DNA of 64,000 nucleotides, from NCBI RefSeq assembly GCF_014705655.1, contig NZ_JACXIY010000010.1, positions 62,001 to 126,000 on the forward strand, given 5' to 3'. This document shows positions 41,913-50,351 of the stretch, piece after piece; the first letter of the stretch is position 1; every line of letters begins with the position of its first letter. The position numbers were made by a program, and so were the translations under genes. The stretch is from Paenibacillus arenilitoris (lineage in GTDB: Bacteria; Bacillota; Bacilli; Paenibacillales; Paenibacillaceae). The notes below the pieces were generated by a model. That model ran no database searches. It was given only the letters and a program-made list of their open reading frames with translations, and was not told where the DNA came from.

Positions 41913-43289
41913 ATGAAAAAACTATTGATTACGGCTCTGGCAGCGTGCTTTGCCATTACGGGACTGGCGGGCTGCACAAGCAACAACGGCACGAATGCGC
42001 CCGAGCAATCCGACAACGCGCAAAGCACGAACGAGGCGAGCGTTGAGCCCGCGAATACGGAAGGCTCCGGCGACGGAGGCAACTCGCTGTTTTTCTACAC
42101 CGCGCAAAACCCCGTCTACGAAGACGAAGCGAATTTCGAGCGTCTGATCGGACAGTACATCAGGAAGAAGTTTCCCGATATAGACCTGAAGCACGTCCAC
42201 TGGAACGACGGTACGCGGTACGAGGATTTGATCGCCAAGGGGACGATTCCGGATATCGTATTCGAGCAGGTCCGCCGGAACACCTCCCGAATGGTCAAGA
42301 AGTTTAAATTGGAATACGATATGAGCGATCTGATCAAGCAATTCAATTTCGATACGAGCAAATTGGATCCGGCAAGCATGGAGGTCATCAAAACGGCTTC
42401 GGACGGCAAAACCTATGCCCTTCCGTTCGAAATGAGCGATTTCGTGCTCGCTTATAACAAAGATATTTTCGATAAGTACGGGCTTGATTATCCGAAGGAC
42501 GGCATGACGTACGACGAGGCTTACGAATTGGCCAAGAAGCTGACGCGCCAGGACGGGGACATTACGTACAAAGGCTTCCAGCAGCATCCGAGCCATTACA
42601 TGATGTACAACCAGCTATCCGAGCCCGCGCTCGATCCCAATGAAGACAAAGGCGCCCTGGATTCGGATACGTGGCTGAAAATCGTAAACAATATCCGGCG
42701 TTTCTACGAAATTCCGGGCAACCAGTTCACCACGACGAGCGATTTCCCGAAAGGTCAAATGGCGATGTCCGTGGATGTCGTGGAAAACGTGCTCAAATGG
42801 TCGACCGAATATCCGGATTTGAATTTCGACCTTGCGTCCGTCCCCGTATTTCCGGAAGCTTCGAGCTCGAAATATCAGCCGAACCTGAACGGCCTGTTCA
42901 TTACGCAGCAATCCAAAAATAAAGAGCTGGCGTTCCAGGTCATCCAATATCTGCTTTCCGACGAGGTGCAGGCCGAGCGTCAGAAAGAATCGATTATCGG
43001 ACCGTTGAACGTGCCCGAGGTTCAGCAGGCGTTCGCCCAGAACGTTCCGCAAATGAAGGACAAACACATTCAAGCGTTGTTCGCTCTGCAAAGCGCGATG
43101 CCGGCGCCGCGCAAGCCGGGTCTGACCTTCATCAATCCGCCGGTTCAACAGGTGTTCCAGCCGAATATTTTCGAGCAGTCCAAGGACAGCGCGACGGCGC
43201 TGCGGGTCGTCAACGAGATGATCAACAAACAGCTTGCGGAAACGAAAGCGGCCATCGACGCGGGCGGCGACGGTACCGCCTATCAATAA
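41913..43289 (+). CDS. Solute-binding lipoprotein of a carbohydrate ABC importer (tandem copy A)
   Basis: A 458-residue lipoprotein, Cys21 after 'GLAG', a Ser/Asn/Glu-rich linker to about residue 50, then a family-1 solute-binding fold ('NSLFFYTAQNPVYEDEANFERLIGQYIRKKFPDIDLKHVHWNDG' region). It is closely related to the next gene: the C-terminal 70 residues differ at only a few positions. AAGGAGG (41893-41899) precedes ATG 41913. No permease is adjacent; the importers at 27110-35313 are the obvious partners. Confidence 0.93.
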   Translation: MKKLLITALAACFAITGLAGCTSNNGTNAPEQSDNAQSTNEASVEPANTEGSGDGGNSLFFYTAQNPVYEDEANFERLIGQYIRKKFPDIDLKHVHWNDGTRYEDLIAKGTIPDIVFEQVRRNTSRMVKKFKLEYDMSDLIKQFNFDTSKLDPASMEVIKTASDGKTYALPFEMSDFVLAYNKDIFDKYGLDYPKDGMTYDEAYELAKKLTRQDGDITYKGFQQHPSHYMMYNQLSEPALDPNEDKGALDSDTWLKIVNNIRRFYEIPGNQFTTTSDFPKGQMAMSVDVVENVLKWSTEYPDLNFDLASVPVFPEASSSKYQPNLNGLFITQQSKNKELAFQVIQYLLSDEVQAERQKESIIGPLNVPEVQQAFAQNVPQMKDKHIQALFALQSAMPAPRKPGLTFINPPVQQVFQPNIFEQSKDSATALRVVNEMINKQLAETKAAIDAGGDGTAYQ

Positions 43290-43305
43290 CGGACTTTGCG
43301 GGAAG

Positions 43306-43330
43306 GCCTCTCCGAATCGGAGAGGCTTTT
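43306..43330 (+). terminator. Intercistronic hairpin, likely partial terminator
   Basis: Arms GCCTCTCCGA (43306-43315) and TCGGAGAGGC (43317-43326) are followed by TTTT then ACAT. The short T-run suggests partial termination or mRNA 3'-end protection, raising the first binding protein relative to the second; the second gene starts 28 bases later with its own strong ribosome site. Confidence 0.65.
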
Positions 43331-43357
43331 ACATCTAAAACGGGAGGGCTATGAACA

Positions 43358-44722
43358 ATGAAGAAGGCTGCTGCTTACGCGCTATCGACGATACTGACAA
43401 TCTCGGTACTTGCCGGCTGTACGAACAATACCGGGGGCGAAAGCTTGAACGAGGGGGGAAACTTGACGGCAAACGCAAGCGGAACCGGTAATGACGGCTC
43501 CGCTTCGAACGACAATGTCTTGTTTTTTTATACGGCCCAGAACAAGGTCTACGAGGACGAAGCGAATTTCGACAGGCTGATCGGACAGTACGTCAAGAAG
43601 AAATTTCCGGACATTACGCTGAAGCACGTGCACTGGAACGACGGCACGCGTTACGAGGATCTGATCGCCAAAGGAACGATTCCGGATATCGTATTCGAGG
43701 AGACGTACCGCAACGCCCGCCGGATGATCGAGAAGTTCGAGCTGGAGTACGACATGTCGGAGCTGATCAAAAAATTCAATTTCGATACGAGCGTGCTGGA
43801 CCAAGGCAGTCTCGAGCGGATCAAGACGGCTTCGGGCGGCAAGCTATACGCGCTTCCGTTCGAGCAGAGCGATTTCGTCCTTGTCTATAACAAAGATATT
43901 TTCGATAAATACGGTTTGGATTATCCGAAGGACGGCATGACCTACGACGAAGCCTACGAACTGACCAAAAAGCTGACCCGTCAGGACGGGGACATCACCT
44001 ATAAAGGCTACCAGCAGCACCCGAGCCATTATATGTATTACAATCAGCTGTCCGAGCCCGTGCTGGATCCGAACGACGACAAAGGGATGCTGGATAACGA
44101 AGCCTGGCTGAAAATCGTAAACAATATCCGCCGTTTCTATGAAATTCCGGGCAACCAGTTCGTAACGACCGGCGATTTCCCGAAGGGTCAGATGGGGATG
44201 TCCGTGGACGTCATCGAGAACGTGCTGAGATGGTCGCAGGAATACCCGGACCTCAACTTCGATATTGCCTCGGTTCCCGTATTTGCGGATGCGCCCGGGA
44301 GCAAATATCAGGCCAATGTGAACGGGTTGTTCATTACGAAGCAATCCAAGAAGAAGGACCTGGCCTTCCAGGTTATCCAATACTTGCTTTCGGATGAAGT
44401 TCAGGAGGCCAGGGCGAGTGAAGGGATCATCAGTCCGCTGAACAAGCCGGCGGTGCAGCAGGCATTCGCCCGGAACGTCCCGCAGCTGCAAGACAAGCAT
44501 GTCGCGGGCATATTCGCTTTGCAAAGCGCGATGCCGGCGCCGCGCAAGCCGGGTCTTACGTTCATCAACCCGCCGGTTGCGCAGGTGTTCCAGCCGAATA
44601 TTTTCGAGCAGTCCAAAGACAGCGCAACGGCGCTTCGGGTCGTCAACGAAATGATCGACAAGCAGCTCGCGGAGACGAAAGCGGCGATCGAGGCGGGCGG
44701 CGACGGCACCCAATACCAATAA
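43358..44722 (+). CDS. Solute-binding lipoprotein of a carbohydrate ABC importer (tandem copy B)
   Basis: A 454-residue lipoprotein with Cys21 after 'VLAG'. It is a near-duplicate of the 41913 product across the whole mature domain, with most changes in the linker and around the first lobe ('EETYRNARRMIEKFELEYDMSELIKKFNFD' against 'EQVRRNTSRMVKKFKLEYDMSDLIKQFNFD'). Recent tandem duplication with shifted specificity is the simplest reading. GGGAGGG precedes ATG 43358. Ends just before a terminator at 44797. Confidence 0.93.
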   Translation: MKKAAAYALSTILTISVLAGCTNNTGGESLNEGGNLTANASGTGNDGSASNDNVLFFYTAQNKVYEDEANFDRLIGQYVKKKFPDITLKHVHWNDGTRYEDLIAKGTIPDIVFEETYRNARRMIEKFELEYDMSELIKKFNFDTSVLDQGSLERIKTASGGKLYALPFEQSDFVLVYNKDIFDKYGLDYPKDGMTYDEAYELTKKLTRQDGDITYKGYQQHPSHYMYYNQLSEPVLDPNDDKGMLDNEAWLKIVNNIRRFYEIPGNQFVTTGDFPKGQMGMSVDVIENVLRWSQEYPDLNFDIASVPVFADAPGSKYQANVNGLFITKQSKKKDLAFQVIQYLLSDEVQEARASEGIISPLNKPAVQQAFARNVPQLQDKHVAGIFALQSAMPAPRKPGLTFINPPVAQVFQPNIFEQSKDSATALRVVNEMIDKQLAETKAAIEAGGDGTQYQ

Positions 44723-44796
44723 TCCGATCTGCCCGATTGATCGATATCACCTATGTTGATCCTCGGGTCCGTATCGGTTTTACCTATTCCTGCACG

Positions 44797-44826
44797 ATGG
44801 GGCGCTTCCGGCGCCCCATTTCTCTA
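44797..44826 (+). terminator. Terminator-like hairpin after the binding-protein pair
   Basis: Perfect 9-base arms ATGGGGCGC (44797-44805) and GCGCCCCAT (44811-44819) around a TTCCG loop, followed by TTCTCTAT. The T-tract is interrupted, but the hairpin lies between a stop codon and the next promoter. The rest of the gap 44723-44865 holds a stray TCACCTATGT at 44747 without a good partner. Confidence 0.7.
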
Positions 44827-44865
44827 TGGAAACGGCGCCGGCGGCCGGTCCCGCGAAAGCACGAA

Positions 44866-44922
44866 TCACCTATAGAATAAGCGATCATCACCTATAATCG
44901 GAGAATTCGGCAGCAGTATAAT
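44866..44922 (+). promoter_or_regulatory. Direct-repeat operator and promoter of the long pectin operon (best copy)
   Basis: Half-sites TCACCTATAG (44866-44875) and TCACCTATAA (44888-44897) are 22 bases apart, and a perfect TATAAT is at 44917-44922, 29 bases from the start of half-site two. The family consensus, from eight copies in this window, is about YCRCCTATAR in both half-sites with the -10 locked at this distance and no -35 hexamer. Because an ATG at 44921 lies inside this -10, translation cannot begin there. Confidence 0.75.
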
Positions 44923-45025
44923 GAAACCATCGGATTACGTTACAGAATCGACAATAGCGCGTAAGATCCGCTTCTTATCGGTCATCAACGCGCGTCTATA
45001 TCCCGGAAAGGAGTTGCTCATCGAA

Positions 45026-46489
45026 TTGACGGAATTGCCGAAACCACCGACGAATGTGGAAAAATGGGGGATATTCGAGCTCAGCCTGTTCGGGCCGTCC
45101 GAAGGAAATCCGTATCAAGAGGTTCATCTGACCGCCCGTTTTCAGTATAAAAACCGGATCGTCGAGCCGGAAGGCTTCTATGACGGAAACGGCGTTTACC
45201 GCATCCGGTTCATGCCCGACGAAGTCGGCGTCTGGCGCTATATTACGTCTTGCAGCAGTCCCGAGCTGGACGGCCGTCACGGCGAGTTTACCTGCACGGA
45301 GCCGTCGCCCAGCAATCACGGACCGGTCAGGGTGAAGGACGGCTATCATTTCGCCTACGAAGACGGCACGGCGTATATGCCTTTCGGCACGACTTGCTAC
45401 CATTGGACGCATCACGGCGATGAGCGGAACGAAGAACTGACGCTGCAAACGCTCGAGGCTTCTCCTTTCAATAAAGTCCGGATGTGCCTGCTTCCTACCC
45501 GCGGCATGAGGCCGCCCCGGATCGTCTTCGCCGGAACCGGTCCGGAGGATGCGGACCGGACGCGCTTCAATCCGGCGTTTTTCGCCCATTTGGAGAAGCG
45601 CATCGCGGATTTGGGCAGGCTTGGCATCGAAGCGGACCTCATTCTGTTCCACCCCTACGACAAAGGCGAATGGGGCTTTGACGGCATGGATCGGGAGTCC
45701 GACCAATACTACTTGCGCTACGTCATTGCCCGCTTGGCGGCGTTCCGCAACGTCTGGTGGTCCTTGTCCAACGAATATGACTTTAACAAATGCAAGACCG
45801 TGGAGGATTGGGACCGGCTGCTTCAATTCGTCCAGCGACGCGATCCTTACCGGCATCTTCGTTCGATCCACAACGGCACCAAAATGTACGAATCTTCTCC
45901 GCTGTACGATTTTTCAAAGCCGTGGATTACCCATCAGAGCATTCAGCATTGGGACCCCGAGCTGACGACGGAGTGGAGAAGGGCGAACCGCAAGCCGGTC
46001 GTTATCGACGAAATCTCTTACGAAGGCAACAGCCCCCGCAGATGGGGCAACATTTCCGGCGAGGAAATGACGCACCGCTTCTGGGAGACGATGGCCAGGG
46101 GCGGTTACGTCACCCACGGCGAGGCGTATATCGATCCGGATAAGCTGGCCTGGATTTCTTCCGGGGGCACGCTGCGTGGCGAAAGCGCGGAGAGAATGGC
46201 TTTCCTGCGCCGGATCATGGAGGAGGGACCCGCCGATTGGCTGCAGGCCGCCGAAGACGGCGACTATTATCTGAACTATTTCGGCCGCCATCAGCACGCC
46301 TACTGCGAGCTTTCTCTCCCTATGGGGGCGGAGTATGCCGTCGAGATCATCGACGCCTGGAAGATGACCGTCACTCCGCTATGCGGCACGTTCAGCGGCA
46401 CAAGCCGGGTCGAGCTTCCGGGCAAGCCCTATACGGCGCTGCGCATACGCAAATCGGGACAGGCGGCAGGGAGAGAGGAGCGCGCATGA
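45026..46489 (+). CDS. DUF5060/DUF4038/DUF5605 glycoside hydrolase (apiosidase-like), copy 1
   Basis: A 487-residue cytoplasmic enzyme if begun at TTG 45026. Residues about 10-90 are the DUF5060 beta-sandwich ('WGIFELSLFGPSEGNPY', 'EGFYDGNGVYRIRFMPDEVG'). A DUF4038-type TIM barrel follows ('FNKVRMCLLPTRG', '[23 protein letters not shown]', 'NVWWSLSNEYDF' with a likely acid/base Glu, 'PVVIDEISYEGNSP' with a likely nucleophile Glu), and a DUF5605 C-terminal sandwich. Related families include GH140 apiosidase. The frame is open to ATG 44921, but that codon is part of a -10 box; AAAGGAG (45007-45013) points to TTG 45026, which also makes the protein exactly as long as copy 2. ATGA overlap with copy 2. 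Confidence 0.83.
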   Translation: MTELPKPPTNVEKWGIFELSLFGPSEGNPYQEVHLTARFQYKNRIVEPEGFYDGNGVYRIRFMPDEVGVWRYITSCSSPELDGRHGEFTCTEPSPSNHGPVRVKDGYHFAYEDGTAYMPFGTTCYHWTHHGDERNEELTLQTLEASPFNKVRMCLLPTRGMRPPRIVFAGTGPEDADRTRFNPAFFAHLEKRIADLGRLGIEADLILFHPYDKGEWGFDGMDRESDQYYLRYVIARLAAFRNVWWSLSNEYDFNKCKTVEDWDRLLQFVQRRDPYRHLRSIHNGTKMYESSPLYDFSKPWITHQSIQHWDPELTTEWRRANRKPVVIDEISYEGNSPRRWGNISGEEMTHRFWETMARGGYVTHGEAYIDPDKLAWISSGGTLRGESAERMAFLRRIMEEGPADWLQAAEDGDYYLNYFGRHQHAYCELSLPMGAEYAVEIIDAWKMTVTPLCGTFSGTSRVELPGKPYTALRIRKSGQAAGREERA

Positions 46490-47949
46490 AGGCGATGAAT
46501 GAAGTGGAACGCTGGGGAATATTCGAGCTGACGCTGAAGGGCCCGGCCGAAGGCAATCCGTTCGTCGAAACCAGGTTCGGCGCCCGGTTCATGCAAGGGC
46601 CGCAAGTTTATGAAGCCGAAGGCTTCTATGACGGCGGCGGAACGTATCGAGTCCGTTTCATGCCGGAGACGGCAGGGACCTGGACCTTTTCGACTTCGAG
46701 CTCCTGCAGGGAGCTGGACAAAATTACCGGACAATTCAAGGTTATGCCGGCGGCGGAAGGGAACCGCGGTCCGGTCCGGGTCAAGAACGAGACGAAATTC
46801 GGCTATGCGGACGGTACCCGCTACGCTCCGGTAGGCACAACCTGTTACGTCTGGCATTTGCAAAGCGACGAGCTGCAGGAACAAACGCTTCGTTCGCTGC
46901 AGGCCTCTCCCTTCAACAAAGTTCGAATGTGCGTATTCCCGAAATCGTATTTGTTCAATCATGCCGAACCCGCCTGCTATCCGTTCGAAGGATCGCCGCA
47001 GGAGGGCTTCGACCTGTCGCGGTTCAATCCGTCCTATTTCGCGCATTTGGAGCGGAGAATCAAGGACCTGTCGGAGCTCGGAATCGAGGCGGATCTGATT
47101 TTGTTCCATCCTTACGACAAGGGGCGATGGGGCTTCGACAGGATGTCGGCCGAACAGGACGAACGGTACCTGCGTTACGTCATGGCCAGGCTGTCCGCAT
47201 TCCGCAACGTATGGTGGTCGCTGGCGAACGAGTACGATTTAATGACGGAGAAGACCGAAGAGGATTGGGACCGCTTCTTCCGCATCGTTCAGGAATACGA
47301 TTACGGAACGCATCTGCGATCCATTCATAATTGCAGGGACCGTTACGATTACGGAAAGCCGTGGGTCACCCACATCAGTATGCAAACCGGCGATGTGAAA
47401 GCGGTTTCCTCTTTATCCAGAAACTATTTGAAGCCGGTCGTTGTCGATGAATGCGGCTACGAGGGGAACATCCATAAACGGTGGGGCAGTCTGACGCCGG
47501 AGGAAATGGTATGCCGGATATGGGAAGGGAATTTTCGGGGAGGATACGTGACGCACGGGGAGACCTATGCGCGCGGCGACTCCGTTCTATGGTGGGCCCA
47601 TGGCGGAACGCTGCATGGCGAAAGCGTTCCGCGGATCGCGTTCATGAAACGGCTGCTGGAGGAGTCGCCCGAGGAAATTAAATACTGCACCGCCCGCCAT
47701 GACGCTTCGACGCTGGAAATGGCCGGTGAGCATTATTTTCAATATTTCGGTCCGCACCGCTTCGCTTTCCGCGAGTTTACGCTGCCGGAAGGGATATACA
47801 AGGCGGAGCTGATCGATACCTGGAACATGACGGTTACGCCGATCGGCGAGCGGCTCGAAGGATCGTTCCGCATCGATTTGCCCGCCAAACTCTACTATGC
47901 TTTAAGAATTCAAAGAGTTGAGGTTGAGAACGCTGAGACGGGAGAGTGA
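46486..47949 (+). CDS. DUF5060/DUF4038/DUF5605 glycoside hydrolase (apiosidase-like), copy 2
   Basis: A 487-residue paralogue of the preceding gene with the same three-domain order: '[19 protein letters not shown]', barrel motifs '[12 protein letters not shown]', '[20 protein letters not shown]', '[12 protein letters not shown]' and '[19 protein letters not shown]', then the C-terminal sandwich. Candidate catalytic Glu residues lie in the 'ANEY' and 'DECGYEG' motifs. ATG 46486 overlaps the upstream stop (ATGA) with GAGAGGAG before it; a much longer frame from 46237 is only a shadow of copy 1. Divergence around the active-site loops suggests a second linkage in the same glycan. Confidence 0.85.
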   Translation: MKAMNEVERWGIFELTLKGPAEGNPFVETRFGARFMQGPQVYEAEGFYDGGGTYRVRFMPETAGTWTFSTSSSCRELDKITGQFKVMPAAEGNRGPVRVKNETKFGYADGTRYAPVGTTCYVWHLQSDELQEQTLRSLQASPFNKVRMCVFPKSYLFNHAEPACYPFEGSPQEGFDLSRFNPSYFAHLERRIKDLSELGIEADLILFHPYDKGRWGFDRMSAEQDERYLRYVMARLSAFRNVWWSLANEYDLMTEKTEEDWDRFFRIVQEYDYGTHLRSIHNCRDRYDYGKPWVTHISMQTGDVKAVSSLSRNYLKPVVVDECGYEGNIHKRWGSLTPEEMVCRIWEGNFRGGYVTHGETYARGDSVLWWAHGGTLHGESVPRIAFMKRLLEESPEEIKYCTARHDASTLEMAGEHYFQYFGPHRFAFREFTLPEGIYKAELIDTWNMTVTPIGERLEGSFRIDLPAKLYYALRIQRVEVENAETGE

Positions 47950-47956
47950 AACGGCC

Positions 47957-50317
47957 TTGGACAAAACAAGAGAAGTCCTGCAACATTCGGCAAATAAGAT
48001 TTGGTACGACAAACCGGCCAAAGTATGGGAGGAAGCGCTTCCGATCGGGAACGGACGTCTTGGGGCCATGATATTCGGGAAGGTGTATGCGGAACGTCTG
48101 CAGCTTAATGAAGACTCGGTGTGGTACGGAAGCGTGAAGAACGGCGACAACCCCGAGGCGAAGCGGTATTTGCCGGAAATACGCCGGCTGCTAAGAGAAG
48201 GCCGGCAGCAGGAAGCGGAAGAGCTGGCGCAGATGACGATGATGTCGATCCCGAAGTCGCTCAATCCGTATCAGCCGCTTGGCGATTTGAACCTTTACCA
48301 TAACGGAGAGAAGGGCATGATCGCGGATTATTACCGGGATCTCGACATCGAGCACGGAATCGCCCGCGTCAACTATCGTCTGAACGGCGTCCGGTACGAG
48401 CGGGAAATGCTCAGCAGCTCGGTCGATCAAGTCATCGCCATTCGGATCGCGAGCGAGGTGCCCGGGGAGCTGAACCTGCGGTTTCAATTAAGCAGACGGC
48501 CTTTCGACGCCGGTACCGAGGCGCCCTCCGGCGACACGCTGCTGATGAAGGGGGAATGCGGGAAGGACGGCATCACGTTCTGCACGGCGCTCAAAGCGGT
48601 GTCGGGCAGAGGCTCGGTCCAGACGATCGGCGATTTCCTGCTTGTTCGTCACGCCGACGAAGTCACCTTGTACCTGTCCGCGGCAACGACGTTCCGCCAC
48701 GAGAATCCGCAGGCGGAATGCGTCCGGCAGACGGAGGAGGCGGCCAGCAAAGGGTTCCGGAAAGTGAAGGAGGACCATGTCGGCGAGCATGCGTCCAAGT
48801 TCCGCCGCGTGGCGCTTAAGCTAGGGACGGAACAGGAAGCCGCCCGCGCGCAGTCCGTTCCGACGAACGTAAGGCTGGAGCGGTTCAAGGAAGGAAAAGC
48901 GGATCCGGCGCTTGCGGCGCTGTATTTCCAGTTCGGCCGTTATCTGTTGATGTCGAGCTCAAGGCCCGGCTGCAACCCCGCGAATTTGCAAGGAATCTGG
49001 AATGAAAGCTATACGCCCTCCTGGGAGTCTAAATATACGCTGAATATTAATACGGAGATGAATTATTGGCCGGCAGAGGTGTGCAACCTGGCCGAATGCC
49101 ACGAGCCCTTGTTCGATTTGATCGAGCGAATGCGGGTTAACGGCAGAATAACGGCCTCGAAGGTGTACGGCTGCCGAGGCTTCGTCGCTCATCACAATAC
49201 GGATATGTGGGGCTCGACCCAAATCGAGGGCAACTTCATCCCGGGGTCCATCTGGCCGATGGGAGGCGCTTGGTTGTCGCTGCACTTGTGGGAGCATTAC
49301 CGCTTCGGGATGGACGAAGCTTTTCTAAGGGAACGGGCTTTTCCGGTCATGCGCGAGGCGGCTGCGTTTATACTGGACTATTTGACGGAGGATGAGCATG
49401 GCCGATTGCTCGCGGGCCCGTCCACGTCCCCCGAAAACCGGTTTATCCGTTCCAACGGCGCGATCGGGGCTCTCTGCATGGGTTCTTCCATGGATACCCA
49501 AATCGTCTACACGCTGCTGAGCGCATGTCTGGAGGCGGCGAAGCGGGTTCCGACGGATGAGGCGCTGCGCCGTCAATGGGAGGAGGTACGCGGCAGGCTG
49601 CCGAAGCCGCAGATCGGGAAGCGGGGGCTTCTGCAGGAATGGCTGGAGGATTGGGACGAAGCGAAGGCGGGCCATCGTCACATGTCCCATCTGTTCGGGT
49701 TATATCCGGGCGAAATCATCCACGTCCGGGATACGCCGGAGCTGGCCGAGGCGGCGCGCCGCTCGCTGGAGCGCCGAATCGACAACGGCGCCGCGCATAC
49801 CGGCTGGAGCCTTGCCTGGGTAATCAATTTCTGGGCGCGGCTCGAAGAAGCGGAGAAGGCGTACGAGAGCGTGAAGCTGCTTCTATCCGATTCGACGCTC
49901 CCGAATTTATTCGATAACCATCCCCCGTTTCAAATCGACGGAAATTTCGGCGGGACGGCGGGCATTGCCGAAATGCTGCTGCAATCGCATCGCGGGGATT
50001 TGAACGTGCTGCCGGCGCTGCCGGATGCCTGGAAGCAAGGCAGCGTACGGGGGCTGCGGGCGCGAGGCGGATTTACCGTCGATCTGGAATGGGCGGAAGG
50101 CGAACTGACCGGCTGCCGCATTCAAGCGTCAAGAAGCGGGAAGTGCCGGATCGTATGCGCGCGTCCCCGCATGCCGCTTCATATTGCCGCGGACGGTCTG
50201 GCGGTCGCAAGCCGTTCGGACGGACCGGTTACGGAATTCGAGGCCGTAGCGGGAAATACTTATTTCCTTGAGCCGGAACGCATCGACCGTACCGTTCAAA
50301 CCGTTCCGGGCGGCTGA
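47957..50317 (+). CDS. GH95 family glycosidase (alpha-L-fucosidase or alpha-L-galactosidase), second copy
   Basis: A 786-residue GH95 enzyme with complete catalytic motifs: 'NINTEMNYW' (Asn363, Asn365), 'PSTSPEN' with the likely acid Glu, and '[18 protein letters not shown]' (Asp661). It differs from the copy at 8871, which has lost that Asp. Cytoplasmic, no signal peptide. GGGAGAG at 47940-47946 is 10 bases before TTG 47957; a frame from TTG 47918 would overlap the upstream gene by 32 bases and is less likely. Fucose or L-galactose caps occur on rhamnogalacturonan II and xyloglucan side chains, consistent with the neighbouring GH29. Confidence 0.9.
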   Translation: MDKTREVLQHSANKIWYDKPAKVWEEALPIGNGRLGAMIFGKVYAERLQLNEDSVWYGSVKNGDNPEAKRYLPEIRRLLREGRQQEAEELAQMTMMSIPKSLNPYQPLGDLNLYHNGEKGMIADYYRDLDIEHGIARVNYRLNGVRYEREMLSSSVDQVIAIRIASEVPGELNLRFQLSRRPFDAGTEAPSGDTLLMKGECGKDGITFCTALKAVSGRGSVQTIGDFLLVRHADEVTLYLSAATTFRHENPQAECVRQTEEAASKGFRKVKEDHVGEHASKFRRVALKLGTEQEAARAQSVPTNVRLERFKEGKADPALAALYFQFGRYLLMSSSRPGCNPANLQGIWNESYTPSWESKYTLNINTEMNYWPAEVCNLAECHEPLFDLIERMRVNGRITASKVYGCRGFVAHHNTDMWGSTQIEGNFIPGSIWPMGGAWLSLHLWEHYRFGMDEAFLRERAFPVMREAAAFILDYLTEDEHGRLLAGPSTSPENRFIRSNGAIGALCMGSSMDTQIVYTLLSACLEAAKRVPTDEALRRQWEEVRGRLPKPQIGKRGLLQEWLEDWDEAKAGHRHMSHLFGLYPGEIIHVRDTPELAEAARRSLERRIDNGAAHTGWSLAWVINFWARLEEAEKAYESVKLLLSDSTLPNLFDNHPPFQIDGNFGGTAGIAEMLLQSHRGDLNVLPALPDAWKQGSVRGLRARGGFTVDLEWAEGELTGCRIQASRSGKCRIVCARPRMPLHIAADGLAVASRSDGPVTEFEAVAGNTYFLEPERIDRTVQTVPGG

Positions 50318-50351
50318 AGAGGAGAACCATCAGAAAAAGGAGGACGAAGAG

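Noticed and set aside
43272-43284. CCGCCTATCAA near the end of a binding-protein gene
   Set aside because: Codes for the conserved C-terminus and has no second half-site.
44747-44789. TCACCTATGT and TTACCTATTC as a further operator copy
   Set aside because: The two are 33 rather than 22 bases apart, lie upstream of a terminator, and no -10 follows at the standard distance.
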